Assembly (NCBI GenBank): GCA_021234155.1
Contig: JAJEKV010000059.1
Location: forward strand, 4,821,629 to 4,885,628
Reading direction: 5' to 3'
DNA length: 64,000 nt
Source of the DNA: Isoetes taiwanensis
Taxonomy: Eukaryota > Streptophyta > Lycopodiopsida > Isoetales > Isoetaceae
Under the pieces are notes generated by a model, which saw nothing but the letters and a program-made list of their open reading frames with translations, did not search any database and was not told the origin of the DNA. Shown here one piece after another: positions 9,769 to 20,340 of the stretch (its first letter is position 1; each line of letters begins with the position of its first letter). The translations under genes and the position numbers were made by a program.

Positions 9769-12700
9769 ATGCCGCCAAAGGTCGTGGCCGCCCAAACTCG
9801 TGCCGGGCCGCGAGAGAAGATGCTCAAGGTCGGTATTGTCATCATTCCGTGTTATTCATTCATTGTTCATTGCTCAGATTTATCAGATTTGCTCAGATCT
9901 TCTCGCCTATGCTCCCCTTCTATTATTTGAAGTGACTTAAATTTCTATAGTTGGGACACTCCGCCTATCATTTCTTTAGCTGCTCATTTCTCGGGTGACT
10001 TGTATTTGCATCCGCATAATAAATGTCCTTCCCTGTGTTAAATTGTCCTACTCGTGATTAACTGTTCGTCTATAATTTGTAAAGTAGTATGACCGTGTTT
10101 AGTTGGCCTGCCTTCGACCGTGGTGGTCGGCATGCCGTAATTGGCACGCCTTATGAGTGCATGTCTCAGAATCGGGACCGTGATGCCATTCGTGCTTTAG
10201 CCCGGCCGGAATTGATGACCACCCGAAATCGCTAAAGCGTGTATTGCACCGCCGCTTGCGGGGAAGAAGAGACAAAACCGAATGATCGCTCCTACACCTC
10301 CTCCTAAGAAAGCAAGAGGTTTCTGAAGATACTCCAAATGAGCTCCAGCACGTAAGAAGGGAAAGCCCAATGAGGACGCAGATCCTATGCATTGTCGATG
10401 GATGATAGCGATCCATTATTAGAAAGGCATACGCATCCTCCATGCCTCGAGGAGAAGATGGATGACAAAGTCGAAAGTGGTATGTTGATGTAGGCAAAAC
10501 AAATGGTAAGGTGGATCTTGTGTTACACCCGTAAAGAAAGAGACCGATCTTATGAAGAAACAAGGTATTCTTATCACTTGTGAGGAGCAGGATGACATCT
10601 CGCTTGTCAACTCCTAGTGGAGGTTGTGAAGAACCACAAGAAAGATCTCGCCAGATTTACACATGCCGGGCAACTTCTTTCAAAGATGGTCCGATGAAGA
10701 AGGACGGAGTGCCGAGTCATGTTTCAAGTAACGGATGGCCTCAAAATACCGCCCTCAATCCAGCTTCTATTAGTGAAGGGGTGTCTGCAGTGAGGAGAGC
10801 TTTATGAGGACCTTCTCCAAGTTACTACCGAGGAGATGAAGCATCAAAATGATATCGTGGATGTACGAAGATTGCTGGACTTAGGAAAGGACATCCCCAC
10901 CAAGCAATAGCTTGATGGCATTTTGGCGAAAATGACTCAAAAGAAATTGCACCGGAGGCAATGAGTAGGCTAGTCAAGTATGCAGACAACTACCCACTTG
11001 GCCAATCTTTACACATCCCATCCATGTTGACCGCCCGGTGAGATCACATAAGTCAAGTCTTGTTAGCGGAGGTATGACCCCGAGCATGCAAGAGAAATAT
11101 TGAGGGCGATGGTGAGGAATCCGTGCCAAGTTCCTATGCCAAAGACGTGCTTCCTTGGGATAAGAAAAAGGATGCTCCACTCCAAAGGACAACACTAGAA
11201 GAGCTAACCGTGGAGAACCCTAATGTATGCTTCCTTATTATTGACGGACAAAGATTCTATTGAGGCACAACGATCCCTATCCAACCAAAGCTAAGCAAAC
11301 CGACAAACAATGTATCCGCCGCATTACAACCACGTGAGGTGTCGGTTTCTAAGCCCCCATACCCCCCGAGCAGAGGACCCGCGTAGATTAGTGCAACATT
11401 GAACTAAATGGGCTAAGTCTTTCTTTATAAAAAGGTTAGTATATTTGGTGGAATAGAGTCGATATATCAAGTAGCAATAACAGTAGTATAGTAGGTCCAA
11501 CGCTTATCAAGGCGCCCCAATTCGGCTTGGCGTGAATTCATGCCGCCAATTCACTCCGGGGTGTATTCGTCCGCTGAATTGTCACCATGAATACACGCCA
11601 GTTAATTGCCAATGAACGAATCGCTTCATCAGCGACGAATACACGCCAGCGCAATGCAAATGGCTTGCCAATTCGCTACCGACGCGTGTATTCATGCCGC
11701 TTATTCATGGACGAATACACCCCAGCGCCACGCGCGTGTATTCATCTTTGCCTATTCATGTATTACATGCCGCGTGTATTCATGTCAATTGCTACCGGGC
11801 GTATTCGTCCGCCGAAATGTCGATGAATACACGCCAGGCGCGGATTGGCAACGTACCGCCTTTGACGTTTCCTGATTATCCTGTTTGCTTGATCTAAAAA
11901 GCGGTTAACTTTTGTATGCCCTGCTCATATTGGCTGACATGCTTTCCTTACACGTGCAGCCCTTACGTGGAACAACTCCGTCATGCCCGCCAGCAATGGA
12001 TAGAATATGGAAGACCCCTGCAAACAAAACAGGGAGGAACGAAGTCTGAGGAGTTTAAGGCATTGGAAAAGACCTTGGCTCAGACTATCATCCAAGATAG
12101 GAAACCAAGAGCCAAAAAAACAGGAAAAAAAACTGGGGAGGAAGCAGGCGAGACGTCTGAAGCAGCTTCCAGAGGTCCTACAGATGCCTACAAGATCGTC
12201 TTCGCTAAGGACGAAGTCTGGGCGAAGTGGAACGAGTTCTGGGATGCTTATGCTCAGAAACAGCTACCAGACCCAATGGGACGAGTGCCTCCTCAAGATA
12301 CTTCAATATTTGATCTCAAGACTACCGAGATGAGGAAAGTACAGGGCCTCCAAGATGATGAAATCATTTGGTTGTTAAATCAATGCATAAACAAAGAAGT
12401 TCTCAAGAGAAGGCTTCTTTAGTTATGACAAAATGTCCTTCATTGATTGTTGCACTCATATAAAGAACATGCGAAGTTATGAAGGTAGCGCTTGGTGAAG
12501 AACTTCGGTAGCTATCCGGGTGATGTAACATTGTTCTCAAGTCGGCCTGCTAGACAAGTATGGCATGTCTGGCCGATGACATCAAGAAATACGCTTTTTT
12601 GGTCGAAGGAATTTCTCGCAAAACAGAAATCAAAGAACCAACAAAGACACCTCAAAGCTATCGATAAGGTGATGGCCGAGCTCGTAAGAAAGGTTGCCGC

Positions 12701-13560
12701 CCTAAAAGATGTTGGTGGTGACTTACCTGCACTCCAATACCTGGTCCCCATCGCTATAAAGGTCTCCCTACCCGATACAACAAAAGGCCCTCGTAATATT
12801 TCTCTGCTTGTATTGGATAGCGGGACTGCAAAAGGAGAGAAGGGGATGACTCAACAGAGTACAAATAGCTTTTTTAGTAGCCGCATAGGCTTAACAACTC
12901 GTAAACTCTTTACTATTGTCATCATATGCCCCCAGAGAGCCTCATATGCATGCTTTGATGGCTTCATACGACTTGGAATGCCTAAAGGTCGTTAGGGAAG
13001 GCTCTCTTCTTTTGAGACAAAGGATACCGATTTGAGGATGCAAGATAAAAGCGCTTGTATAATCTTCATAATGATATCCCTTGTGCCGATGATGACGACT
13101 ATGAGGTTGCTAAGAGCAAAGGGGCATCGGATAAAGGTGCATGGCGTTGTTTTCTTCCTCGATGAACCCAACTTGAAAAATGTCTTCTACAAAGCGGATG
13201 ATGAGGATGAAGAAAATGAATGCGAGGGAATTTGATGTTCCTAACCTCTACCGCAAAAAGACATCACTCGAATTGTCGACAAAAGAAAAGGGACCCTTGA
13301 ATAAACATGGGTTTGCAATCAATCCGGCAAGCTATCTTGTTGAGGCATTTGCACCACTTGATACCACTTTGGTCGTGGAATTGCATGTTGGAGGGTATAT
13401 TGGTAGAGAGGCCCTCAAGACATCAAGAAGATGTTTAAGTTTCATCAGCGATGACCAGTCCGGTGGATTTCCTTGAAGTGTTTTTCGAAAAGGTACTAGC
13501 CACGGCTGATTGGGGTCCCGTGAAAGATAAAAAGTGTTGGCTTTGGTACCTTACTTAAGG
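9769..13560 (+). pseudogene. Frame-broken N-terminal and middle part of a plus-strand gene
   Basis: A possible first exon runs from ATG 9769 (MPPKVVAAQTRAG) to AAG|GTCGGT near 9829. Coding-like fragments follow in changing frames. Near 10550-10640 are MKKQGILITCEEQDD and a lysine-rich stretch. Near 10810-10960 is a helical stretch containing TTEEMKHQNDIVDVRRLLDL. At 11916-12422 an intact 168-codon frame carries KKTGKKTGEEAGE and then WAKWNEFWDAYAQKQ. Further pieces lie at 12492-12995 and 13150-13560. I recognise no domain. Its strand and position suggest it is the front of the FCP1-like gene that ends at 14661, but no continuous splice model could be built. Confidence 0.35.
11524..11856. repeat. 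Cluster of alternating GAATACACGCCAG / TGTATTCATGCC motifs
   Basis: GAATACACGCCAG and its reverse-complement form alternate at least seven times in about 330 bases, giving many short potential hairpins. Related CACGCCAGCG motifs occur at 7.9-8.4, 13.9 and 62.2 kb. They overlap no convincing coding frame. Confidence 0.6.
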
Positions 13561-14037
13561 GCGTAAGCGAATACTAGTTCACAAAAGCCTCCGAAAGTGC
13601 AACCTGCATGTTCAAAAGCAATGCAACCCCGAGGAGAAGGCCGAAATGCTAGAGCGGGAACGGAGAGCATGGAGAAAAATTTGAAGTCCATGCTTGATAA
13701 CATTCCAGTCCTAATGTCCGTGTTGGGGGTACGAAAAGGCAGCCCCGATACCAACCGGGAAGATCATGCAAGCTCGATGCAACCACCGAGGTTAGGAATC
13801 AAACCCCCCGGGTAGCTTTCATAGAAGAGAACGTGTCCAGAACTTAACGGTGCCTTCATGCTTGCCCGGCGAAGAAGCATCCCGGGAGTGAAGTAGACGC
13901 TAAAGACTGGCTGCGGATGACGGGCGAATATGAAAGGTAATTCACGCCAGCGATATGTAGCTTTGTTATGAAGGATAAAACGTGCTTGGCGTGTATTGCG
14001 TAACACTTTTGCATGGCTAACTCTTTGTTTTCCATGG

Positions 14038-14661
14038 TTCGTGGCTCCACCGCTTGTGACAAAATCATTGTCTTCGATCCGAATGGTGTCTTTGTGTAAA
14101 ACGCTTCCTAAGAAGCTTATTAACAAATGATGACTTGAGCAAGTCCCCTAGAATCGAATACTAAGTGGATCTATCCTCGTCCACACTTAGAAGATATGAT
14201 GAATGAGGCGCCTCAGATTGTTTCGAGTTGCCATCTGGTCCTCAATGGAACGCAGAAATGTTGATGAAGTACTTAGGGTGTTACCAGGCATGAATCGAGA
14301 CTTTGTGACGATTTGGGACCAAAGTAAGTGTATAAAGTTTCCACATCCAAGAGATCCGGATGGCAAACCGGTCTTCGTGAAACATCTTGGTACTATGATG
14401 GATCAGCTTGGCATTCAAAAGAAAGAGGACATCATAATAGTAGATGATGATGCTCTTAAGTGCTTTTATAATCAAGGTCAGGCTCTAAATCCACCAACTT
14501 ATACTCCACAAGATTACTCAACAGATGAGTTTCTAGTACTATTCATGTCCATCATGAGTGGCTTGGCTTCTGGTAAAACAGTATCAGATGTTGTCAAAAC
14601 GCAGGAGATGGATCCCTATCTTGAGAGTTATTTGACAAAGAAAGGACTAGTCCCTACATGA
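14038..14661 (+). pseudogene. FCP1/HAD-like domain, C-terminal end of plus-strand gene
   Basis: Plus-strand fragments give the complete order of an FCP1/NIF-type HAD domain. KIIVFDPNGVF (14062-14094) is motif I, with Asn where true phosphatases carry the second Asp, as in many plant FCP1-like proteins. WIYPRPHLEDMM (14170-14205), then VAIWSSMERRNVDEVL and FVTIWDQSKC, follow. KPVFVKHL and IIIVDDDALKCFYN (about 14427-14468) form motif IV. The frame then runs to TGA at 14659. A stop after motif I and a frame change near 14225 separate the pieces. They could be sequencing indels or real decay. It is a paralogue in type of the left-edge gene on the opposite strand. Confidence 0.65.
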
Positions 14662-15095
14662 TGTAATCTTCATATCAAGTGAATACAATGTAAAAAGTGT
14701 TCTCTGTATATTGATGTGTTGTTATCTACAAATGCTAATCAAACACCACATTCTTCTCACTAAAACAAGAAAATGTTAAACCTCCCAAGATTATACAATG
14801 CAAAATTTGCAACAATGCAAAACAAAGATGTCACACAACAAAACACTATATTGAGAAAAGGGTATGCAAAAGTGGCGTGCTTTTGGAACATACATAAATC
14901 CAATTTAAATGAATGATGGTTAGAAGGCGCTTTCGTCCTATTCGGTTCGCGATTTTAATCTCCGTCATCGCTTCAACATCCTGGTACTTAGCGCCTTTAG
15001 AGGACTTGGCCGCCAAGTCAGGCGTCTATTCCGCCTTAGGCATTGGTTCAGCAGGCGCTTCTTTGGGCGCTACCTTCAGTTGTAGGCGCTTTAGT
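14662..15095. other. Spacer rich in GGCGCTT
   Basis: AT-rich to 14910, then GGCGCTTT and GGCGTC-type repeats leading into the 22-bp array. No gene is supported. Confidence 0.45.
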
Positions 15096-15262
15096 TGGTT
15101 GCAGGCGCTTCACTTGGTTAGCAGGCGCTTCTTCATTTCATAGCAGGCGCTTCTTCATTTCATAGCAGGCGCTTCTTCATTTGATAGCAGGCGCTTCACT
15201 TGGTTAGCAGGCGATTCTTCATTTCATAGCAGGCGCTTCACTTGGTTGGCAGGCGCCTACTT
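15096..15262. repeat. 22-bp tandem array, GCAGGCGCTTC unit
   Basis: About seven to eight copies of AGCAGGCGCTTCTTCATTTCAT, with a variant ending TTCACTTGGTT, run head to tail. Units differ by one to five bases. Confidence 0.8.
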
Positions 15263-15384
15263 GATTCAAGGCTCTTCCCTTCTTTCAATGGCAGATTCTC
15301 GATCTACAATGATCCCAAGGTTAGTGACTGTTCTATTTTAGTTTAACTGTCAGCAATTTCTCCTATGAGTGCAGAATAATGTTT

Positions 15385-15495
15385 CTACCCTGTAGTAATC
15401 TGTAGTAACCTGTAACAATCCAGGAAATAATCTGTAGTGTGTTGTAATCTGCAGTAATCTGTAACAATCTGTAATAGTCTTGTAGTCTGTAGTAA
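15385..15495. repeat. Short TAATCTGTAGTAACCTGTAA repeats
   Basis: Imperfect 9-20 base units with CTGTAGTAA and CTGTAACAA are repeated about eight times, up to the 5' end of the adjacent Helitron. Confidence 0.6.
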
Positions 15496-17200
15496 TCTTA
15501 TATTATAAAGTTTTAGCGTATGTCTTGAATCAAACCCTAATTTAGATAGTTGAGATCGTCTGATTGCATTCGAAGGCTGAGATTTATCGCACAACTTCCC
15601 ACCACCGTGATTGGCCATGCTCTGATCTCTTAAGAGGAAAGGGAAAATGGCAGAGAAAAGGGCAAAGTGAGAGGCAAAAAGGCACGGGTAAAAGGGAAAG
15701 ACGGAGAAGGGAAAAGGAAAGGGAAAAGAGCACGAGAAAGGGAAAGAAAAAGAAAGGGAGAAAAAGGAAGGAAAAAAGGACACTATGAAAAGGAAAAAGG
15801 GGGAAAGGGTGAGGACGAATAAGGGAAAAGAAAAGGGAAGGGAGGAAAAGGAAGAAAAATAGGGCAAATCTGAAAAAGGTGAAGACTGGAAAGGGTGACT
15901 AAAGGGAAAAAGGGAAGATAAGAATGATGGAGAGAAGGAAAAAAAAAAGCATGGAAAAATAGAAAGGGAAGGAAAAAGGAAAAAGGAGGCAAAAAAGGGA
16001 AAAGGACATGAGGAAAAGGGAGAGGGAAATGAGAGAGGAAGGAGAAAGTGGCACGAGAAGAGGAAAAGGGTGAGGAAAGGAAAAAAAGAAAGGGAAAAAG
16101 AGATGGAAAAAGGGAAAAGGGAAAAGCGAAAAGCAAAAAGAGAACAAAAAACATGGAATAGGAAAAGAGGAAAAGGGAAAAGGGGAAGAGGGTGGGAAAA
16201 GGGCATGTGAAAAAGGTGGAAAAAATGGAATGGAAAAAGGTGTGGGAAAATGGAAAGGAAAAGAGAGAAGGAAAACAAAAGGGTGGAAAGGAAAGAGGAA
16301 AAGGGCATGGAAAAAGAGAAAAGGATGAAAAAAAGAAGGAAAAGGAAAAAGGAAATGGGAGGCGAAAGGGGAAAGGGGAAAGAAAAAAGAACACGAGGAA
16401 TAAGGAGGGAAAATGGAAAAGAAGAAGGGAAAAAGGGCACGTAAAAAAAGCTGAAGAGAGAAAAAGGGTGAGGAAAGGGTAAAAATAAAGGGAAAAAAGC
16501 ATGGGGAAAGGGAAAAAGAAAAAAAAAAGGGGAATAGGGACGGGGGAAAAGGGGAAGAGGGTAGGGAAAAGGCCAAGAAAAGGCAAGTAAAAAAAAAAGT
16601 GGAAAAAAGGAATGGAAAAATACATGGGAAAGAGAAAAGGAAGGGGGGAAGGAAAGAGGAAAAGGGCAAAAAAGGGGAAAGGGTGGGAAATGATGAAAAA
16701 AAGGAAGGAAAAGGAAAAAGGGAAGGGAGGAAAGGGGGAAGGAAAGGAAAAAAGGCATGAGAAAAAGGAAGAAGAAAAATGGGAAAAAAAAAACACATGA
16801 GATAAAGAAGAAGAGGGTGAGGAGAGGAAGAAAAACATAAAAAAAAAAGGTGGGGAAAAGGGAATGCAAAAAGGGCATGAGAAAAGGGAAGGGAAAAGAG
16901 AAAAGCAAAAGGAATGGGAAAAGGAAAGGGAAAAAGAGCATGAGAAAAATGGAAGGGGTGGAGAAAGGTGAAAAGGGAAGGAAAAAAGCCGTCAAAAAGG
17001 GAAAGGGAAAGGGAAAAATGAGAAGGAGAAAAGGAAGGAAAAGAGGAGGGAGAAGAGGGTAAAAAAGAAAAGAAAAAAAAAGAGAGAGAAGTAGAAAAGT
17101 AAATGTGCAGGAAAAATAAGAAAAAGGAAAAAATAAAGTGTGTAAGAAAATGAGGAAAAAAGGATATGCAGGATAGAGCAAAGGGAAGGTTATCAAATGC
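15496..17200 (+). mobile_element. Helitron, plus strand, with purine tract; 3' end not found
   Basis: The 5' end is A|TCTTATATTATAA, matching (as reverse complement) the ends at 20339, 56544 and 52075. The next 150 bases match the same terminal region of the 37.5 and 54.3 kb copies (CTAATTT, GGCTGAGATTTATCGCAC, GATCTCTTAAGAGG). From about 15640 to 17160 the strand is almost entirely A and G, with GGGAAAA-type units. The expected GCCCAGC hairpin and CTAG 3' terminus are absent after the tract, so the right end is lost or very diverged and the given end is approximate. No transposase is encoded, so it is non-autonomous. Confidence 0.65.
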
Positions 17201-17454
17201 ACAAAAACCTCTTATAGCCTAGATATGATGGACTTGGGTTAATGAGTCTGAGCTGAATAGGTTTCCATCCACAAATGTTCCCAACATTTGCTCAAAGAAC
17301 CCCAGGCACCATTACTAGTCTCTACCTAATGTGTGTCTGTGAATCTTCAAGAATCATTTGTATCCTTTGTAGTTATATGTAGTAATGCAGCAGTAATAAA
17401 TACTTGTATGTCTAACTGTCATAAGTTTTCCTATTTTGTTCCTAAGAAAGCCAA
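17201..17454. other. Spacer after the purine tract
   Basis: Nothing recognisable in this short AT-rich stretch. Confidence 0.4.
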
Positions 17455-17605
17455 ATGGCGCCACAGTGCGCTTCATTAGATCAAATAAGCGCACCGCGCC
17501 ATTTGTCTCCAAATAGGCGCAGCGGCAGCGCTATTTACTCAAATGGCGCACAGGCTTTCGCGCTATTTTAGGCAAATGGGCGCACCGCCATTTGTCCTGC
17601 TTTTA
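17455..17605. repeat. CAAATGGCGCA motif cluster
   Basis: CAAATGGCGC, CAAATAGGCGCA and their reverse complements (GCGCCATTTG, GCGCTATTT) recur about eight times in 150 bases. No coding frame is involved. Confidence 0.6.
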
Positions 17606-17639
17606 ATGAATATTTTATGCTCATTTCGCGGGGTTTCTA

Positions 17640-18420
17640 ACAATGTGTGTGTCATTGCATGCTTGCAGGAAAAGGACCTTGTAGAACTTCCTCTGTGGTG
17701 ACATGGTTGTTGCCAGGGGGCATGAACTGCATAGAGGGCATCTACATGGAAAGAACATTGACTACTTTAAGAACGTCGTCGTGGAGGTTCTTTGGCCATA
17801 ATTCCATCCCATGTGCTTCCCATTCCATGTCTTGGCAGTGATAATGTTCTTTGCCAAGAGGCACATTTATCGAATGGCCTAGAAAGGGCGTGAGAATTCC
17901 GTCCGGATGCTTCACGTATCATCATCCGGGGGCGGAAACCCCAACCTCGCCTAGTAGTTCCTCTACATAAGTCATCACCCAGTTCTCCTTCATCTCAGCC
18001 AATGAGCAACACGGAGAACTTGGTGAACTTATGCAGTGACAATGTTGTTGTTGGCAGAGGTCATTGGCTGAATAGAAGTAGCATCCATGGGAAGGATGTG
18101 GATGCACGTAGGACGCGTGGTTGTGCAAGGATTCCGAAATTTTGCATGGTGCCAACTTCGGTGGTGCCCGATTGCATATGCGGGTCGCGGATAATATTGC
18201 AGAATTGTGGGGCACATTCATCGAATGGCCTCGGCGATATCGTTTTCATGGCATTATTCGCGACCCATGATGAGACACCAAGATCGGACATTGGGGACAC
18301 CTACCTCATACAAACTCATCCATAGAATCATGTGGAGGCGTGATCATGCGGATGAAGAGATTGATCCATCGGTGGATTTAGCTACTCGGTTTGCTCGCAT
18401 GAGAATACCATCAGGATGAT
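17640..18420 (+). pseudogene. Decayed plant transposon-protein fragments
   Basis: Two plus-strand fragments share the peptide style GTFIEWPR: one near 17850-17890 (SLPRGTFIEWPRKG) and one near 18205-18235. This resembles the TVG..VG.FVAWP end of the domain suspected at 8902 and 62985. Stops and frame changes are frequent. It is probably remnants of two tandem copies rather than a gene. Confidence 0.35.
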
Positions 18421-18422
18421 GA

Positions 18423-20339
18423 CTAGTAATGGTACCCAGCAACTTTTTGGGCATAAATTAGGAACCTTTAATTTCTTTTCTTTTTTATTCTCCCTTTTTT
18501 TCTCTAACCCCTCTCCCTCCCTTTGCCTTCCCTTTCCCCTTCCCCTTTTTTTCTTTCTCTTTTCTTATCGCCTTTTTCCCTTCCTTTTTATCTTTCCCCG
18601 CTCTTCCTATTTTTCCACTACTCTTTCCCTTTCCTTTTCCCCTTCCTCTTCCTTTTCCTTTTCCTTTTCTCCCTTCTTTCTTACGATTTTTTTAGATTCT
18701 CTTTTTGCTTACCTTTTCATGTGCCCTTTTCTTCCTTTCCCACCCTCTTCCTCTTGATCACGTGCCTTTTCCCCATCTCTTTTCCCATTTTCTCTCCTCT
18801 TTTCCTCATGCTCTTTTTTGCTTTCCCTTCTCCTTTTTCCGCCCTTTTCCTTTCAACTTTCCATTCCCTTTTCATACTTTTGCCCACCCTTTTGCTTTCG
18901 ATGTTCCCTTTTTTCCCTTTCCTTTCTTTTCCCTTCCTTTACATTTTCCCTTTAAGCTTTTCATATGCCTCTTTCCATTCCCTTTTCTCAACCTTTTTAT
19001 GTACCCTTTTCCTTCTTTCCCCATCTTCTTCCTTTTTCCCCTTTCCCTTTCTCCTTTCTTGTTTCTTTTTTTTCTTTTCCCTTTCCCATACTCTTTTTCC
19101 CTTTCTTTTTTCTATTTCCTCACCCTTTCCCTCTTCCTTTTTTTTCTCGCCCTTTTCTCCTTCCTCTTTTCCTATTCCTTGCTCCCTACCCTTTGTCTAT
19201 TCTAATTTCCCCCACCTTTTCCTCATTTTTCCATCCTTTCCCTCTTCCTTTTCTCGATGCTCTTTTTTGCTTTCCTTTTTCTCTTTCTTTTCACCCTTTC
19301 TCTTTTTCCCTTTTTTCACGCCCTTTCCTTTTTTTTTCTCTTTTCTGGGTTCCTTTTCCCAAGTTCTCTTTTTCCCTTTTCCCCCCTCTCTTTTCCTTTT
19401 TTTACTTTCCTTTTTCCCATGGACTTTTGCAACCTTTTCTTATTTTCCTTACCTTTTTCTCCTTTTTTCTCACCTTTACTTCTTACCCTTCTCATGGTGC
19501 TCTTTTTTTCCGCTCCCTTTCCCCCTCGCCTATTCTATTCCTTTTTCTATTTTCTTTTATCTTTCCATTTTCCTTTTCTCCTTCTCTTTCCTTTTTCCTC
19601 TTACCTTTCCTTTATTACTTTTCCTTTTTCCCTTTTCCCTTTCATCGTTTTTCCTTTTCCCTTCCCTCTTCCTTTTCCCTTTTCCCTTTTTCCTTTCATC
19701 GTTTTTCCTTTTCCCTTCCCCTCTTCCTTTTCCCTTTCATCGTTTTCCTTTTTCCCTTCCCCTCTTCATTTTCCCCTTTTTCCTTTTCCCTTTCATCGTT
19801 TTTCCTTTTCCTTTTCCCTTTTCCCTTTTCCCTTTTCCCTTTCATCGTTTTTCCTTTTCCCTTCCCCTTTTCCTTTTCCCTTTTTTCCTTTTCCCTTTTC
19901 CCTTTTCCCTTTCATCATTTTTCCTTTTCCCTTCCCTTTTCCTTTTCCCTTTTCCCTTTTCCCTTTCATCGTTTTTCCTTTTCCCGTCCCTTTTTCTTTT
20001 CCCTTTTCCCTTTTCCGTTTTCCGTTTTCCGTTTTCCCTTTTCCCTTTCATCTTTTTTTCCTTTTTCCCTTCCCTTTTCCTTTTCCCTTTTCCCTTTCAT
20101 CGTTTTCCTTTTTCCTTTCATCGCTTTTTCCTTCCCTTTTCCGGCCCTTTTAGTTTCCCTTTTCATCGTTTTTCCTTTTCCCTTCCCCTTCCCTTCCCCT
20201 TTTCCCTTTTCCAGATGAAATTTTAGTCAAGATGAAATTTTAGTTGAAGACACGCACACATCATCTCCACCATTGGTCAATCAAATCCTCGACCGTCCGA
20301 TTTAGGGTGCGGTCCATTACACAACATTATAATATAAGA
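18423..20339 (-). mobile_element. Helitron, minus strand, pyrimidine tract on plus strand
   Basis: Read on the minus strand it starts A|TCTTATATTATAATG (20339) and ends CTAG|T (18423-18426), the TC...CTRR ends and A/T insertion site of Helitrons. The hairpin 11 bases inside the 3' end is degraded (CCCA...TGGG) compared with the perfect one in other copies. From 18480 to 20210 the plus strand is almost pure C and T. Its left half is nearly the same as 54360-55400. No helicase or Rep frame is present, so it would need an autonomous partner. Confidence 0.78.
19630..20200. repeat. Minisatellite with CTTTCATCGTTTTTCC punctuation
   Basis: CCCTTTCATCGTTTTTCC recurs about ten times at 40-65 base spacing within the C/T tract, separated by CCCTTTT units. 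The same motif recurs in the 54.3 kb Helitron. Confidence 0.7.
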
Positions 20340-20340
20340 T

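Noticed and set aside
14913-15143. 76-codon frame with a hydrophobic start
   Set aside because: It is built from GGCGCTT repeats leading into the 22-bp array; no support as a gene.
15096-15262. CRISPR-like repeat spacing in the 22-bp array
   Set aside because: Units are contiguous without unique spacers, and the genome is plant-like.
15385-17202. A 605-codon minus-strand frame, very rich in Phe, Leu, Pro and Ser
   Set aside because: It is the translation of the C/T strand of the Helitron tract; all three frames on that strand stay open because stop codons need A or G in such a sequence. No real protein.
17195-17230. CTAG at about 17220 as the missing 3' end of the plus-strand Helitron
   Set aside because: It is followed by A rather than T and has no GCCCAGC-type hairpin upstream.
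18523-20226. 567- and 417-codon Phe/Pro/Ser frames in overlapping registers
   Set aside because: Same cause: pure pyrimidine sequence cannot form stops. Similar frames at 37692-38927 and 54320-56484 were also left out.
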